Origin: Nemertoderma westbladi
Taxonomy: Eukaryota > Xenacoelomorpha > Nemertodermatida > Nemertodermatidae
Length of the DNA stretch: 29,155 nt
NCBI GenBank assembly: GCA_032718475.1
Contig: JAUCBJ010006061.1
Location: 1 to 29,155, forward strand
Direction of reading: 5' to 3'
Shown here: piece by piece, positions 18,311 to 28,029 of the stretch
Layout: the number at the start of each line of letters is the position of its first letter
Position numbering within the stretch: position 1 is the stretch's first letter
The notes under the pieces: generated by a model
Told to the model about the DNA's origin: nothing
Seen by the model: only the letters and a program-made list of their open reading frames with translations
Database searches by the model: none
Translations under genes and position numbers: made by a program

Positions 18311-19680
18311 TTATGAATGGGAGAATCTTTTAGGCTCGTGAAGCCATGGAATGCCTGTTCACCACAGGTGATCTTCCACTGTAAACTGTCTGTTTCCCAA
18401 GTTGCGTTGGTACCCATTTATCGACCACTGAAGGATGAAAGCCGGGGTTGGGCTAGGCTGCAGCATTTAAAGCAAATGTGCCCAAACATAAGCTTAACTG
18501 CCTTCACAGAAGCAATTAAGTTAGCAGCTGCAGAAACAGTTCCTGTATACCCTCGAAACAGGAAAAAGGCCCCCTGGACAGACCACAAAATTCAGAAGTG
18601 CCGAAATGACCTCTATAAGGCGCAGAAAGAGTCCCGACTCAAACAGCGGCCGAGAATGCAGTTAAGACTGCACCTAGGTCCCTGAACAGGCAGTACTCTG
18701 TTAATCTACTGGAGCTAATACACCAACAGGTTGATGCCATAAATGATGCTGACGACAGCAGACAATTATCCCAGGCTTGGAAATCGATCAACTTGCTTAC
18801 TGGGCGGAAAACCAACCAACCACCAAGGTTAAGGCAGAATCACCAGCCGATCGCCTCAATGGTTGGAAGGCCCACTTTGAAAAGCTCGTCAAAGCCGCAA
18901 AGCTATACAATATAATTATATTAAATCGCATCAGGGATCCCATTGAGAGACTGCTCCGTGGAAATCAGAATGGGTTCCGTAGAGGTCGTGGGACCATGGA
19001 GCCCATTTTGGCACAAAGAAGGATAATTGAAGAGTTATCAAAAAAGAAAGACAGGCAACTGGCTGTCATCTTTATTGACTTATTCAAGGCCTTTGATTCA
19101 GTCTCTCGCTCACGTATGTTCAGCATACTTTCATTATAGTTATTAGATATATAGCAATAGATCAGTATACGATGGTTCGACAACATTTGTGTCTACTGTT
19201 GACGGCGACACAGAACCATTTGAAGTGTTATGGGGAGTCCTCCAGGGAGACACAGTTGCACCATTCTTGTTCATAATTGTGGTTGACTATGTCCTGCGCA
19301 GCGCATGTCCTTAGATCATCATAATGATAATGGGGTGATGGTAACTCCTAATACTGGCTCCAGAAGTCGAGGAAATATTGCCAACTACCTAACTGATCTA
19401 GACTTTGCCGATGACATAGAGTGTACTCTCAGAATCACTAGAGGGAGCCCAACGGCTCCTCAGCTCATTAGAACAGGCAGCTTCTAGTTTTGGTATTTTT
19501 ATTAAATCCAAAAATTCCAAAATTTACACAGTTAACTTTGAAAGTCCTCAGCAAGGCTCTGACCGGATGAGCATAAGCTCAAAGGATGGTATGCTTGATC
19601 ATGTGGATGACTTCTGTTACCTGGAATCATGGATCCGGAAGTCAGGTGAGGACCTTCGAAATACGTAAGGGAAAATGCAA
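18311..19680 (+). pseudogene. RTE-like element, copy 2 (ORF2, deleted)
   Basis: Paralogue of 13176-14400 that extends further 5'. The open frame at 18317-18685 reads NACSPQVIFHCKLSVSQVAL, RPLKDESRGWARLQHLKQMC, LTAFTEAIKLAAAETVPVYP, KKAPWTDHKIQKCRNDLYKA, i.e. the region between endonuclease and RT. After 18666 it follows copy 1: KAESPADRLNGWKAHFEKL, then a ~200-bp deletion relative to copy 1 (13399-13597 there), then RIRDPIERLLRGNQNGFRRG, VIFIDLFKAFDSVSRSRM, GDTVAPFLFIIVV, and YLTDLDFADD. Homology stops near 19670, just after 'SGEDL'. It has several frameshifts and is inactive. It is the clearest witness of the unexpanded minisatellite unit (18345-18405). Confidence 0.85.
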
Positions 19681-19689
19681 GTTAGAATT

Positions 19690-19948
19690 GACAATAATAA
19701 ACGATCACAATTACCAATTGCGGGAAAGTAGCAGGTTACAGAAACGGGTTTTTCTAACCAAAACAATAAACGATCACTTTACCTATTGGGGAAAGGAGCA
19801 GGTTTACAGACGCGGGGTTTTCAAACTAAAACAATAAATGGTCACTTTAACAATTGGGGGAAGGAGCAGGTTACAGAATCGGAATTTTCTAACAAAAACA
19901 ATAACGATACCACTTTACCAATTGAGGAAAAGGAGCATTATACGGCGG
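19690..19948. repeat. ~68-bp minisatellite, about 3.8 units
   Basis: Units starting near 19690, 19760, 19828 and 19894 share 'aaaacaataaacgatcactttaccaattg..ggaaaggagcaggttacag' with variable length (66-70 bp) and about 80-90 percent identity. It begins directly at the 3' truncation of RTE copy 2 and ends about 25 bases before the next TIR element. Confidence 0.85.
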
Positions 19949-20150
19949 CATTATTTTACATATGTACAGTTGTACAGTCCAGCTCACCAACAGAGTGCCA
20001 TCGGATCCGATCGGATCCAACACACTCCGACAGCTTCAAACAAGCACAATGCTAACCTACGGAGATTTAGTACTGTTTGATTCTGTTGGAGAAAATATTT
20101 CCAACAAGTTTAGTCTGTTGGAGCCCATCTGAATCTGTCTGAAATCCGTC

Positions 20151-20280
20151 TGAAAGTGTTTGAAATTTCTGTTGGATGTTGTTGGAAGCTATCTGAAGTT
20201 GTCTGAAGCTGTTTGAAATTGTCTGAAACTGTTGGAAGTTGTCTGAAGATGTTTGACGCCATCGGAATTTGTTGGAATTT
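20151..20280. repeat. 10-bp tandem repeat block, left
   Basis: About 13 units of a 10-bp consensus GTYTGAARYT / GTTGGAAGTT, eleven of them in perfect 10-bp phase at 20171-20280. The related right block is at 22236-22348 in the same orientation on the plus strand. Confidence 0.85.
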
Positions 20281-20284
20281 GCCA

Positions 20285-22230
20285 ATGCCTTACAAAAGCG
20301 TAGTTCATTAACAAAATGTCAATCACTTTTACTCTCAATTTGAAGTGATTGTGAGGGTGTGCTATTGTCAATTATAAACCGAAACAAAGATTTGTTTCAT
20401 TTAACAATTTTTATTTACATAATTATGTCGTTAATTATATCAATTAATTAACTAGAATGCATAAACGAATAATAAATTCCTATAATATAAATTCCGATAA
20501 ATGAATATAATAACACCAACACGTTTTTAATTCCTTAATTTAATTAGAAATGTAAATAATGCTATAAATATATTAGTTTCTTTGACGTAGGGCACTAAAT
20601 ACTGCACATAAACAGATATAAACACAAACAGATTAAGCAAACAGTAAATATAATTACAATGAGTGAAAAAAATATTTTTGGTTAATTTTATTAGTTGTGT
20701 TGAAAGAGCATCGAAATGAAAAGGTTTGCACGTAATACTTCTAGCCCAACTATTTTTTCGCGCACCTACCCTATTTGAGTAAATTACATTCACACACTCA
20801 AAAGTTATTGCAACTTTAGTCTCTGCAAGGCGAACTTCGAAACGGAACTCCATATCCAATATTGGTTTATAGTTAAGCGGTTCCCTAGTTACGAAATAAA
20901 TATTCGAGAACAATAAATTATTTAACATTGAGTAAGGCAGCATTTAGGCAGAATTTAGGAACAAACAAGTACCTATTTAAGAATAAAATTACGTATACAT
21001 GGGAAAACTTATTTTGAATAATAATTATCACTACCCTTTAGTAATGATGGGTCGAAAGTCCCCCCTAGCCCTTCACAAGGGAGGGTGGACGTAGGGACGG
21101 GGCCCAACGCCAACATATCGTGATAGTTTGTCACATTGGAAGGGGAGGGGGGGGGGGGGGGGGTTGATGAAACGTGGCTGTTAATGTTAAACGTGAATGA
21201 ATTAATATCATAAAGTAGTATTGAGCATTACGCACAACCATAATAGATTAGATAGAGAATTGGGAATGTGAAGGCCCTTGTTTTCACGTGACTGCCATGC
21301 CATATTATGATGTAATGTATATCCGCCATGGGAGAAACGAAATTGCGACAACTATGGAGAATCGGGAAGCCTGGAAGGATCTCATTTCCACTGTCCGAGT
21401 TCGCTCGACTTAGTAGTTAGTAGTATATCCGCCATTGACGTACTGTTGTTATGTAAAAGGTAGACCTAATCACACCAGATACTAATTAAAATAATGTCTT
21501 AATAACTAATTATATTCATTCATACAATAAGCAATGTAGCCAATTAAGGCTGTGATTGACAAATTAACCGCACAATTAATTAATTGACAAAACAAAAATC
21601 AAACTAGTAGAGATCATATCCAAACCTGTATAAATATAAATAAACGCAACGATATAACTAACACATGTACGTACACTATATTAACTGTAGAGGGGGATAC
21701 TGTCCCTCCTGCGAAAAGCAAAATATATTTATCAGTATTTTAATTAATGTAACTTAAAGAAATTGAGCCTTATTCGAAGAAATTCTACATGGGCATTTTG
21801 GACCTATACCGCCACTGCTTGGCTCTTTGGAAGTGTATTTCCGTAAAGCTCTATTGTATGGCTCTAGACCAACCCAAAGCAACATTAGTATGTGAACACA
21901 GAATTCCATTCCCCATTCATTTCAATGGTAGCCAACTTGTCTTTCTTGTATTGGGGGTAGACCACTGGTTAGCTTTCTGCTATTGTGTTATTCAAAGATA
22001 GCGGCAGGAATAAAGAGAAATACCGACCTCACTAATGGGCTGTTCCTTCAGGTCAGCTTAAGTTACAGTGTGAATGTTCAAGGGCGCCGCCAGTGGCCAG
22101 TCCACTCTGTCGTTATTGTGGCTTTATGAATGGAGTTCCTTTAGTAGTTTCAAAAGCTTTCATTCTATCTGCGCGCAAGAAGATGGGAGTTGAGTTGGGG
22201 TTGCGGTTGAGTGTGGGTGGAGTGATTGAC
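20285..22230. other. Interior of the 2.43-kb TIR element
   Basis: Mostly AT-rich sequence without a recognised gene. It contains a G17 run (21147-21163), two 'tatatccgccat' phrases (about 21319 and 21424), and a short retroelement coding relic (21327-21413). The 138-codon minus frame at 20527-20943 (NPILDMEF-like middle, hydrophobic C-terminal half) has no motif I recognise, and its composition is partly AT-driven, so I do not call it a gene. Confidence 0.5.
21327..21413 (+). pseudogene. C-terminal relic of an RTE-like ORF2
   Basis: The plus frame reads HGRNEIATTMENREAWKDLI then STVRVRST and a stop at 21411-21413. The 'M-x-(N/D)-R-E-x-W-(K/R)-x-L' ending is the typical last segment of RTE-like ORF2 proteins (compare DRELWRRNFV at the end of RTE copy 1). 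Nothing upstream is readable, so only the extreme 3' coding end survives. Confidence 0.5.
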
Positions 22231-22235
22231 AGGTT

Positions 22236-22348
22236 GTTGGAAGTTGTCTGATTCTGTTTGAAACTGTCTGAATCTGTTTGAAACTGTCTGAATCTGTTTG
22301 AAGTTGTTGGACTGTTGGAGTTTGTCTGAAAGTGTTTGAAGCTGTTGG
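22236..22348. repeat. 10-bp tandem repeat block, right
   Basis: About eleven units of the same 10-bp repeat (gttggaagtt, gtctgaatct, gtttgaaact ...), with one 8-bp unit near 22306, running straight into the right TIR. Confidence 0.85.
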
Positions 22349-22611
22349 ATCCGATCGGTTCAGATCGGATCCGATGGCACTCTGTTGGTGAGCTGGACTG
22401 TATAACCTGCTAAAACCGGCCCGATATTTTCGATATCAGTGTTTTTCGCTCTTAATTGGGGAATAAGTAGACTTTTTTCGAACACATTGTATGTGGACTG
22501 ATCTGTTAGTTTAGAACTAGGCCTACATTAGAGGTACCACTACAGCTACCGATAACAGTACAGTAGTCATATGATCCACTGTAAAAGCATTATCCAGATA
22601 TGTGTGTTACA

Positions 22612-23006
22612 TTGAGGGCACCTCTGGTAAGCGTGTCATCTTGAGGGACACCTCTGAAAGGCGTGTCACCTTGGGGGACACCTCTGGTACGTATGTCACC
22701 TTGAGGGAAACCTCTAGAATTGGGTCACCTTGAGAGACACCTCTGGTAGGTGCACATTGAGGGAGACCTCTGGAAAGTGCGTCACCTTGAGAGACACCTC
22801 TGGTAAGTGCGTCACCTTGAGGGAGACCTCTGGAAAGTGTGTCACCTTAAGGGAAACCTCTGGAAAGTGTGTCACCTTAAGAGAAACCTCTGGTAGGTGT
22901 GTCACCTTGAGGGGGGAGACCTCTGGAACGTGTGTCACCTTGAGAGACACCTCTGGTAGGGGTGTCACCTTGGAGGGACACCTATGGTAAGCGTGCCACC
23001 TTGAGG
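22612..23006. repeat. 30-bp minisatellite, about 13 units
   Basis: Tandem units 'ttgagggacacctctggtaagtgtgtcacc', 27-33 bp long, mostly 30. The 30-bp period leaves frames open on both strands (plus: LRETSGKCVT repeats; minus: LPEVSLKVTH repeats). With no start context, no splice sites and several off-frame units, this is read as a minisatellite, not a coding repeat. A/G variants at 'gggaaac/gggacac/gggagac' alternate along the array. Confidence 0.95.
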
Positions 23007-24490
23007 GACTGTCTGTCTGTTGCATTTTCCATAAGATCGCTTGAAGAGAACAAGGAAAAATAAAATTCATGATCTTGAATTTGAGAAAAGGGATTTCCTT
23101 AAAGTAAAATTCAAGACGAGAACAAATTTGATAATTTTTATGAAAATTTTACAAATATTTGCACAAAGAATTTGTTGCATAAAAGCCATGGCTTACTTCT
23201 GGTCGGATCTTATGGATTGATAAGAAAAACAAATTATATGGCTTATAAATGCAACTCCACCCCTATGAACCATAATATTTCTTCATAAAGAAAAAAATTG
23301 AAAATATGTTAAATATAAATCATTTTTTTCTATCATTTTCGCATTTGGTATCCCACTCACACATTCACGGTATTAGTACCGATACTTATTACTGTCTCAG
23401 TTAGCAAATTATCTCGGTAATATAATAAATGGTAAAAAAATGAATAGTTAGACCCCCCACCCCCCCCCCAGCACTATCGTACTTCATAATGTCTACATCA
23501 TGCATATCTCACCACGCTGCTCCATTACTCCTATTAGGAATGTGATAAGGGTACAGTGCTCAAGCTTTGCTATAACCAAATCATTTTCCATTATTGTAAA
23601 AATTTTAAATATTTATTTTCATTATTCACATGAAACAAATAAACAAACAAAAAACGCGATTGATTGCAATTTGGTGCCCTGGCTGGGGCCAGGTCCGTAT
23701 GGTGATCATAATATCTGGGGGAGGGGGGGGGGGGGGGGGGGGGAGTCCCCAAAGCCCCCCCCCCCCCCGCACGATACGGGCCCGGCTGATGCGACTTCCT
23801 CTTCTGACCCTCCTCGCTTCGTTGTTTGAGGTATCCAAATCGAATCTGTATGAATAACGAATGTGAAGGAATTCAGGCCATTCCCAATTAGAAATAGAGC
23901 AGGAAAGTTTCCTGATGATAACAGCCAATAGGGATGGACCATGTTAAATATCAATCAAAGTGTGTTGCTGAAGTTCTCATATTTATAAAGGAAGTGTTTT
24001 ATTTATTTTAATCTTTGTAAAACTTTAAAGTCACAAATTGTTATATTTTATGTTTTCCTGGGTAATCTACACATTAGGTCTTAACTCCATGCTGTAATAC
24101 CTAAGTTTCTACTATTTCTATTAGGCAGTGTGTCAGTAGAGTAAAGTTAAAAGTGAATTGGTGAACGCGTGGAACAGGAAACACCGGGGGTAACCCGAAG
24201 GCTCCTCTCTCTCTCTCGGTTGTTACTTGTAAGGTAGGGATGATGCCACGCTAACTCACAAGGGTGTGTACCAGATGCCATTTTATCCTCACTTATCCTT
24301 GGTTTGCGTAAGTACTAATAACATGAATGTCTAGCTGAACACTTTCTTAGGGATACAACACTGCGAACTATAGGCTTCTTCATGCTTTAGTCGGATTTGA
24401 ACCTGTGCTGCCAAACATCAGTGGGAAAGCAGAAATATCAGTCACAAGTGGAACATTTATTTTTGTTTTTTTTTTTATCGAAAACGTGGA
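23007..24490. other. Gene-free, AT-rich with G/C homopolymers
   Basis: No supported gene. It holds a C-rich tract (23453-23469) and an adjacent G21 (23723-23743) / C14 (23755-23768) pair. Around 24170-24460 the sequence is less AT-rich, with a (TC)n run near 24208-24218, but no coding frame or RNA gene is convincing. Confidence 0.5.
23717..23768. repeat. G21 / C14 homopolymer hairpin
   Basis: A run of 21 G (23723-23743, preceded by G5-A) faces a run of 14 C (23755-23768) across a short spacer, allowing either a G:C hairpin or a G-quadruplex. Exact lengths are likely to be sequencing-sensitive. Confidence 0.9.
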
Positions 24491-25196
24491 GAACTGGACC
24501 GCCAAATGAAAGATTATCTAAAAACAACCATCCAATGCAGACAGGTGAAAATTAATATTGAATTTCATTTTGTCTTTTCATACATTGTAAATTTAGTTGC
24601 TTATAAGACGTCGCTAAATTAAGAATACATCTTCACTGTACTTCACTGTACTGCTTTTACCAGTAGGCCGGCCTACCGGTATCAGGTATCTGGGTTTATA
24701 GATTGCAGTATGTTCCGTACAGGTAGTTGTGTTCCATGTAGCAATGATTAGGGGTACCGGAAGCCGAAGTACACTAGTATAGGCCTACCCTTTGTAACTT
24801 AATAAAAACGGGCAGACGGGGCTTAATAGTGCAGTCAAATCTAAGTAGGCCTATCTGCCTGCATACCTTACCTTATAATTATGGTAACTTGTCTGTAGGT
24901 GTCTGACAAATAGGCTACCCTTTACGTACGTATATAAGTATATTGCAGTATTGTAGGTCTACCTGTCATTGAATTGAACACAACTACCGCCAGACCGGTG
25001 CACCAAATACTACAATATGACAGACATGCGACAGGTAGACTATAAAAGCAGTACAGTAGCTGTGTTAGAAGAAAGATTTATAAATTATTTATATTTATTA
25101 TTATATATTTATATAAATTATTTAAAAATATTTATTTTCACTTGTTTTTCGGTTTGTGGTTGTTTTTAGATTATCTTTCATTTAGCGGTCCAGTTC
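24491..25196. mobile_element. ~0.7-kb inverted-repeat (MITE/foldback-like) element
   Basis: Left arm 24491-24530 and right arm 25157-25196 are complementary over 40 bases with two mismatches (GAACTGGACCGC.AAATGAAAG...). The interior is rich in 'taggcctac'-type motifs, has a perfect 14-bp palindrome (gtaggccggcctac, 24663-24676) and further inner inverted pairs ('caggtagttgtgttc' near 24719 with 'gaacacaactac' near 24977). No TSD is identified and the outer edges may lie slightly beyond the arms. No ORF. Confidence 0.65.
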
Positions 25197-25231
25197 GGTT
25201 TAGTTCGGTCCGTTTCGGTCTAGTTTCGTGT
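25189..25231. repeat. Short ~10-bp tandem repeat at the right arm
   Basis: Four degenerate 10-bp units, 'agttcggttt', 'agttcggtcc', 'gtttcggtct', 'agtttcgtgt', overlap the outer edge of the right inverted-repeat arm. They are similar in period but not in sequence to the decamers of the 2.43-kb element. Confidence 0.6.
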
Positions 25232-25241
25232 AGGGTACTAT

Positions 25242-25280
25242 CATGACCTACTATAACATGACATGTTATAGTAGGTCATG
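25242..25280. repeat. Perfect 19-bp inverted repeat, 1-nt centre
   Basis: Arms 25242-25260 (catgacctactataacatg) and 25262-25280 are exact reverse complements around a single A. It is a strong hairpin or cruciform sequence about 45 bp outside the inverted-repeat element. Confidence 0.95.
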
Positions 25281-26850
25281 GTAATCTTCCATTCTTCCAT
25301 ATTCCATTCTTTCGAACATATATATACATACATTTTACTATTGAAAAGACAAATTTGAGATAAAGTAAAATGGTTTACTTTTTAGATGTTTGCAATATAA
25401 ATTCGTAGTGGTGTGATTTATTCATATCTATATAAGGAAATGGAAATTTGGCGGTGAAAATCTTTGTATATTTTTATACCAGACGAAAATTTCACTAGAA
25501 AAAGAAAACAATGAATAATTACTTGTGGACGCTGTTAATTTATTCATTCCTGTCTGCAAGCAGCTTTTTGTACCGTCAATCGAATGTGAGCACGAAATAA
25601 TGAATTATTTATATATTTGAAGTTTGACAGGTTCAAAATATATAATACGAATAGGATACTTCAGAAACAATACGAGGAGTAACTTGATGCATGAAATGCG
25701 ATTCGCTTTGCAAACATTTGTACCTGTATGCTTGGTACCGGAACTGAATGCTTTAAATAACTGCAATGGATTTCAATATGCTTAGGCATAAAAACCGCTC
25801 GTGGCCACATTGTGTTTCAAAGAGCTCCTTAATGGTGGGTTATGTTATTATTGTACCGGCTGTAGCTAGTGATTATGATATGATAGCTGGTGACCATGAC
25901 CCAGTGAAATTTTCTGTTGACACGGAACCCCCCCCCCCCCCCCTCCCCTCTATTTTTTTTTTACAAAACGTTTTAAATTATATATAAGTTGGAAACTATT
26001 AGGTTATTAGAGTTTTTCTTAAAAATTTGGAACGCGATATTTAATATTCTATAACATGTTTCAAAATGTAAAAATGCAATAAATTAATGAATGGTATAAG
26101 GATACTAATTATTAATAATATGAAATTTTAGAATTAGTTATTGATCAACAAACGATATTAATGTTTATCATTAATTCTCGCTTTTTGTTTACATGTTGCT
26201 GGGGCAAGAAATCAGTATTATATCCGTCGCCGTAATCCTGATTTTTCGAGGTAATATAATCCAAATATGAATTATGAGATTATACTAGCTAGTAATCCTG
26301 ACAATATTTATAGTTTATTTCACGTAGACCCTAGTTAATAATTTTTCTAAGTATAAACAAATAATATAGTAACTACCAAGTTTATTTTATGTTGTTACAA
26401 ACGGATACGTTTAGTTATATTTCACCACGTGGATAAATATAATGCTTATTTCACTGTATGCGCTGTATAATCATATTGTTTGCTTTATTTCACTGTAATT
26501 TAAAATTGATTAAAATAAATTAATTTTACAGAATACTCAAATATCTAAAGTCCGAACCGATGTTATGTTGTTGGTATATTTATTTATAAACTGAATTAAG
26601 TCTTCTCGCTTTTGTTACCGCATCCAATGGAATTCTGCCAGATTGTTACTTAACAGCTTGGTTGTTTGGTTGTTGTTCGTTTACTTTTGACTTCGCAGCC
26701 AAGCGCATATAGCTAGTTTTCCGTACGGGCAGACACATTCAAAAATTGAAATAGGAGATAGAGATTTATTCTACTCATAATAATTGTAGGGCCTTTTATT
26801 GTGACCATAAAAACCATCCACAATTCTAGAACACATTATAAAACTAGTAA
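25281..26850. other. AT-rich gene-free region
   Basis: No supported gene. It contains a C16 run followed by CT- and T-rich sequence (25928-25972), and a 'gtaatcctga' phrase twice (about 26231 and 26290). The small frames present are AT-driven and lack motifs. Confidence 0.5.
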
Positions 26851-26859
26851 TACATTGCA

Positions 26860-27500
26860 GTGAACAAATATACAATTTACGCACGTGCTAACTACCTAAC
26901 CCGCCAATTCAGTGCATGCTCTGAAGCTGTAAAATGCAAGCTTTTTAGATCGTTTATGACCGCGATATACTGCAACGCCCTGTGGGCGAACCGAAACTTT
27001 TCACCAACTGTACTAAATCGAACAAAAGTTCCTTACAACAATGCAGCAAGACGACTTTTCTAAATCCCCCCGTTGAGTAGCATGTCCTTATTCTTTGGAC
27101 AGCACAATCTACCCTGCTTTATACACAGCAGATACCTCAGTATTGCCAGAATTTTTCAAAGAGTGGAGTATTTCTCTAACATTATTATAGCATCAGTTCT
27201 AAAGTGTATTTCGTGGCATTATTCTAGAATAAGAGAGATGTACAGTGATTCTTCCTTAATTCTGTAACTATTTTTACAAATTAAAAGTAAACAATTTGAA
27301 TTTCAAAGTCGGCTGGGAAATCTTTTTGGTTTTCCCTTGTCTCTCTCTTTGGTCACAATGTACGAACGCTCTGTCTTATTTGTATAACTTGCGCAGTAAC
27401 TCTTTATCTTACATATTTCGCGCTATTTTGCTTTTTACCGGTGCCTGATATGGACTATTCGTTTTTGCCGGAAATAAATGATTGAGTAAATAAAAAAAAG
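26860..27500 (+). pseudogene. Degenerate 3' end of a plus-strand non-LTR element
   Basis: The plus frame reads RANYLTRQFSACSEAVKCKL, FRSFMTAIYCNALWANRNFS, KVPYNNAARRLF, then one stop (27061-27063), then SSMSLFFGQHNLPCF and a further ~55 codons to 27267. This matches the post-RT domain of CR1-group ORF2s ('RxNxLxRKFxxCSxxVKxxLF', 'LYxxxLW', 'YNxAxRxLL', 'SxSxLF'). A 3' UTR follows, ending in 'aataaatgattgagtaaataaaaaaaa' near 27473-27499, a plausible 3' tail. The RT core is absent, so the copy is 5' truncated. Confidence 0.65.
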
Positions 27501-27815
27501 TGCAAAACGAATTTATTATTATGATTAAATATCTCGAAATATGTGCATATATAACCTACTATTAATTGATTAATACCTACTGTAATTTGCATTGCCCCCA
27601 CTTCCGTTCCCAATATAATCTACGACGTCATTCTTCCTGAACCTTTACATTCCTTTGAACATTTAAGTGTTTTATGTTCTCTATTTACTTACTTGCGATA
27701 TATATAGAGTTGTGATGAGTTGTTACATTTAATAATTGTTGTAGTTTTCAATGTTGCTGGATCGCCATCAGTAAGAATGGACGGTAGGCCATTATTTTAC
27801 AGGTAAAAATCGAAT

Positions 27816-28016
27816 TGTTAACAATTAGTGTCACACCGCCTCTCGTTGGCATTGTAATCTGGTTAGCCAGAATTGGAAGTCGTCCTCCTTACTCACGAAT
27901 GTTGATTCCGCGAGGCCAATCCAATTTTCCAGCAACTTCGTTATCCTGCAGTAGGTCTCCAATGTATTCTGAGTTTCCCATTAAACCTTTACAGTTTAGA
28001 CTAACTATCTTTATAT
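27816..28016 (-). pseudogene. Possible endonuclease N-terminus relic
   Basis: On the minus strand from about 28016 the frame reads IKIVSLNCKGLMGNSEYIGD, resembling the 'xVSxNCxGL' start of an APE endonuclease (the Asn motif). Further down, a stop is crossed and the reading becomes GGRLPILANQ then RGGVTLIV, which does not fit clearly. Support is one motif only, so this is tentative. Confidence 0.3.
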
Positions 28017-28029
28017 GTTTCCTTCTGTG

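Larger units (their letters stand above)
19973..22402. mobile_element. 2.43-kb TIR element with 10-bp subterminal repeats
   Basis: The first 40 bases (19973-20012, TACAGTCCAGCTCACC...) are the perfect reverse complement of the last 40 (22363-22402). Inner parts of the ends are also related (ggatccaaca...cagcttcaaac) but with gaps. If the true terminus is CAGTCC, each end is flanked by TA, the TSD of Tc1/mariner-type elements; no longer TSD is seen. Next to both ends lie runs of a 10-bp tandem repeat. No transposase is recognisable; a 138-codon minus frame (20527-20943) shows no known motif. Probably a non-autonomous or decayed DNA transposon. Confidence 0.75.

Noticed and set aside
20527-20943. 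138-codon minus-strand gene inside the TIR element
   Set aside because: No recognisable domain, AT-driven hydrophobic C-terminal half, no supporting signals; could not be linked to a transposase.
22714-23070. Minus-strand decapeptide-repeat protein (LPEVSLKVTH)
   Set aside because: By-product of the 30-bp minisatellite; both strands are open equally and non-30-bp units shift the frame.
23500-23954. Overlapping Gly/Pro-rich frames on both strands
   Set aside because: Created by the G21/C14 homopolymers.
24385-24415. tRNA gene or tRNA-derived SINE (B-box-like ggttcaaatcc on the minus strand)
   Set aside because: No A box at the right distance and no cloverleaf could be formed; one 11-bp match is not enough.
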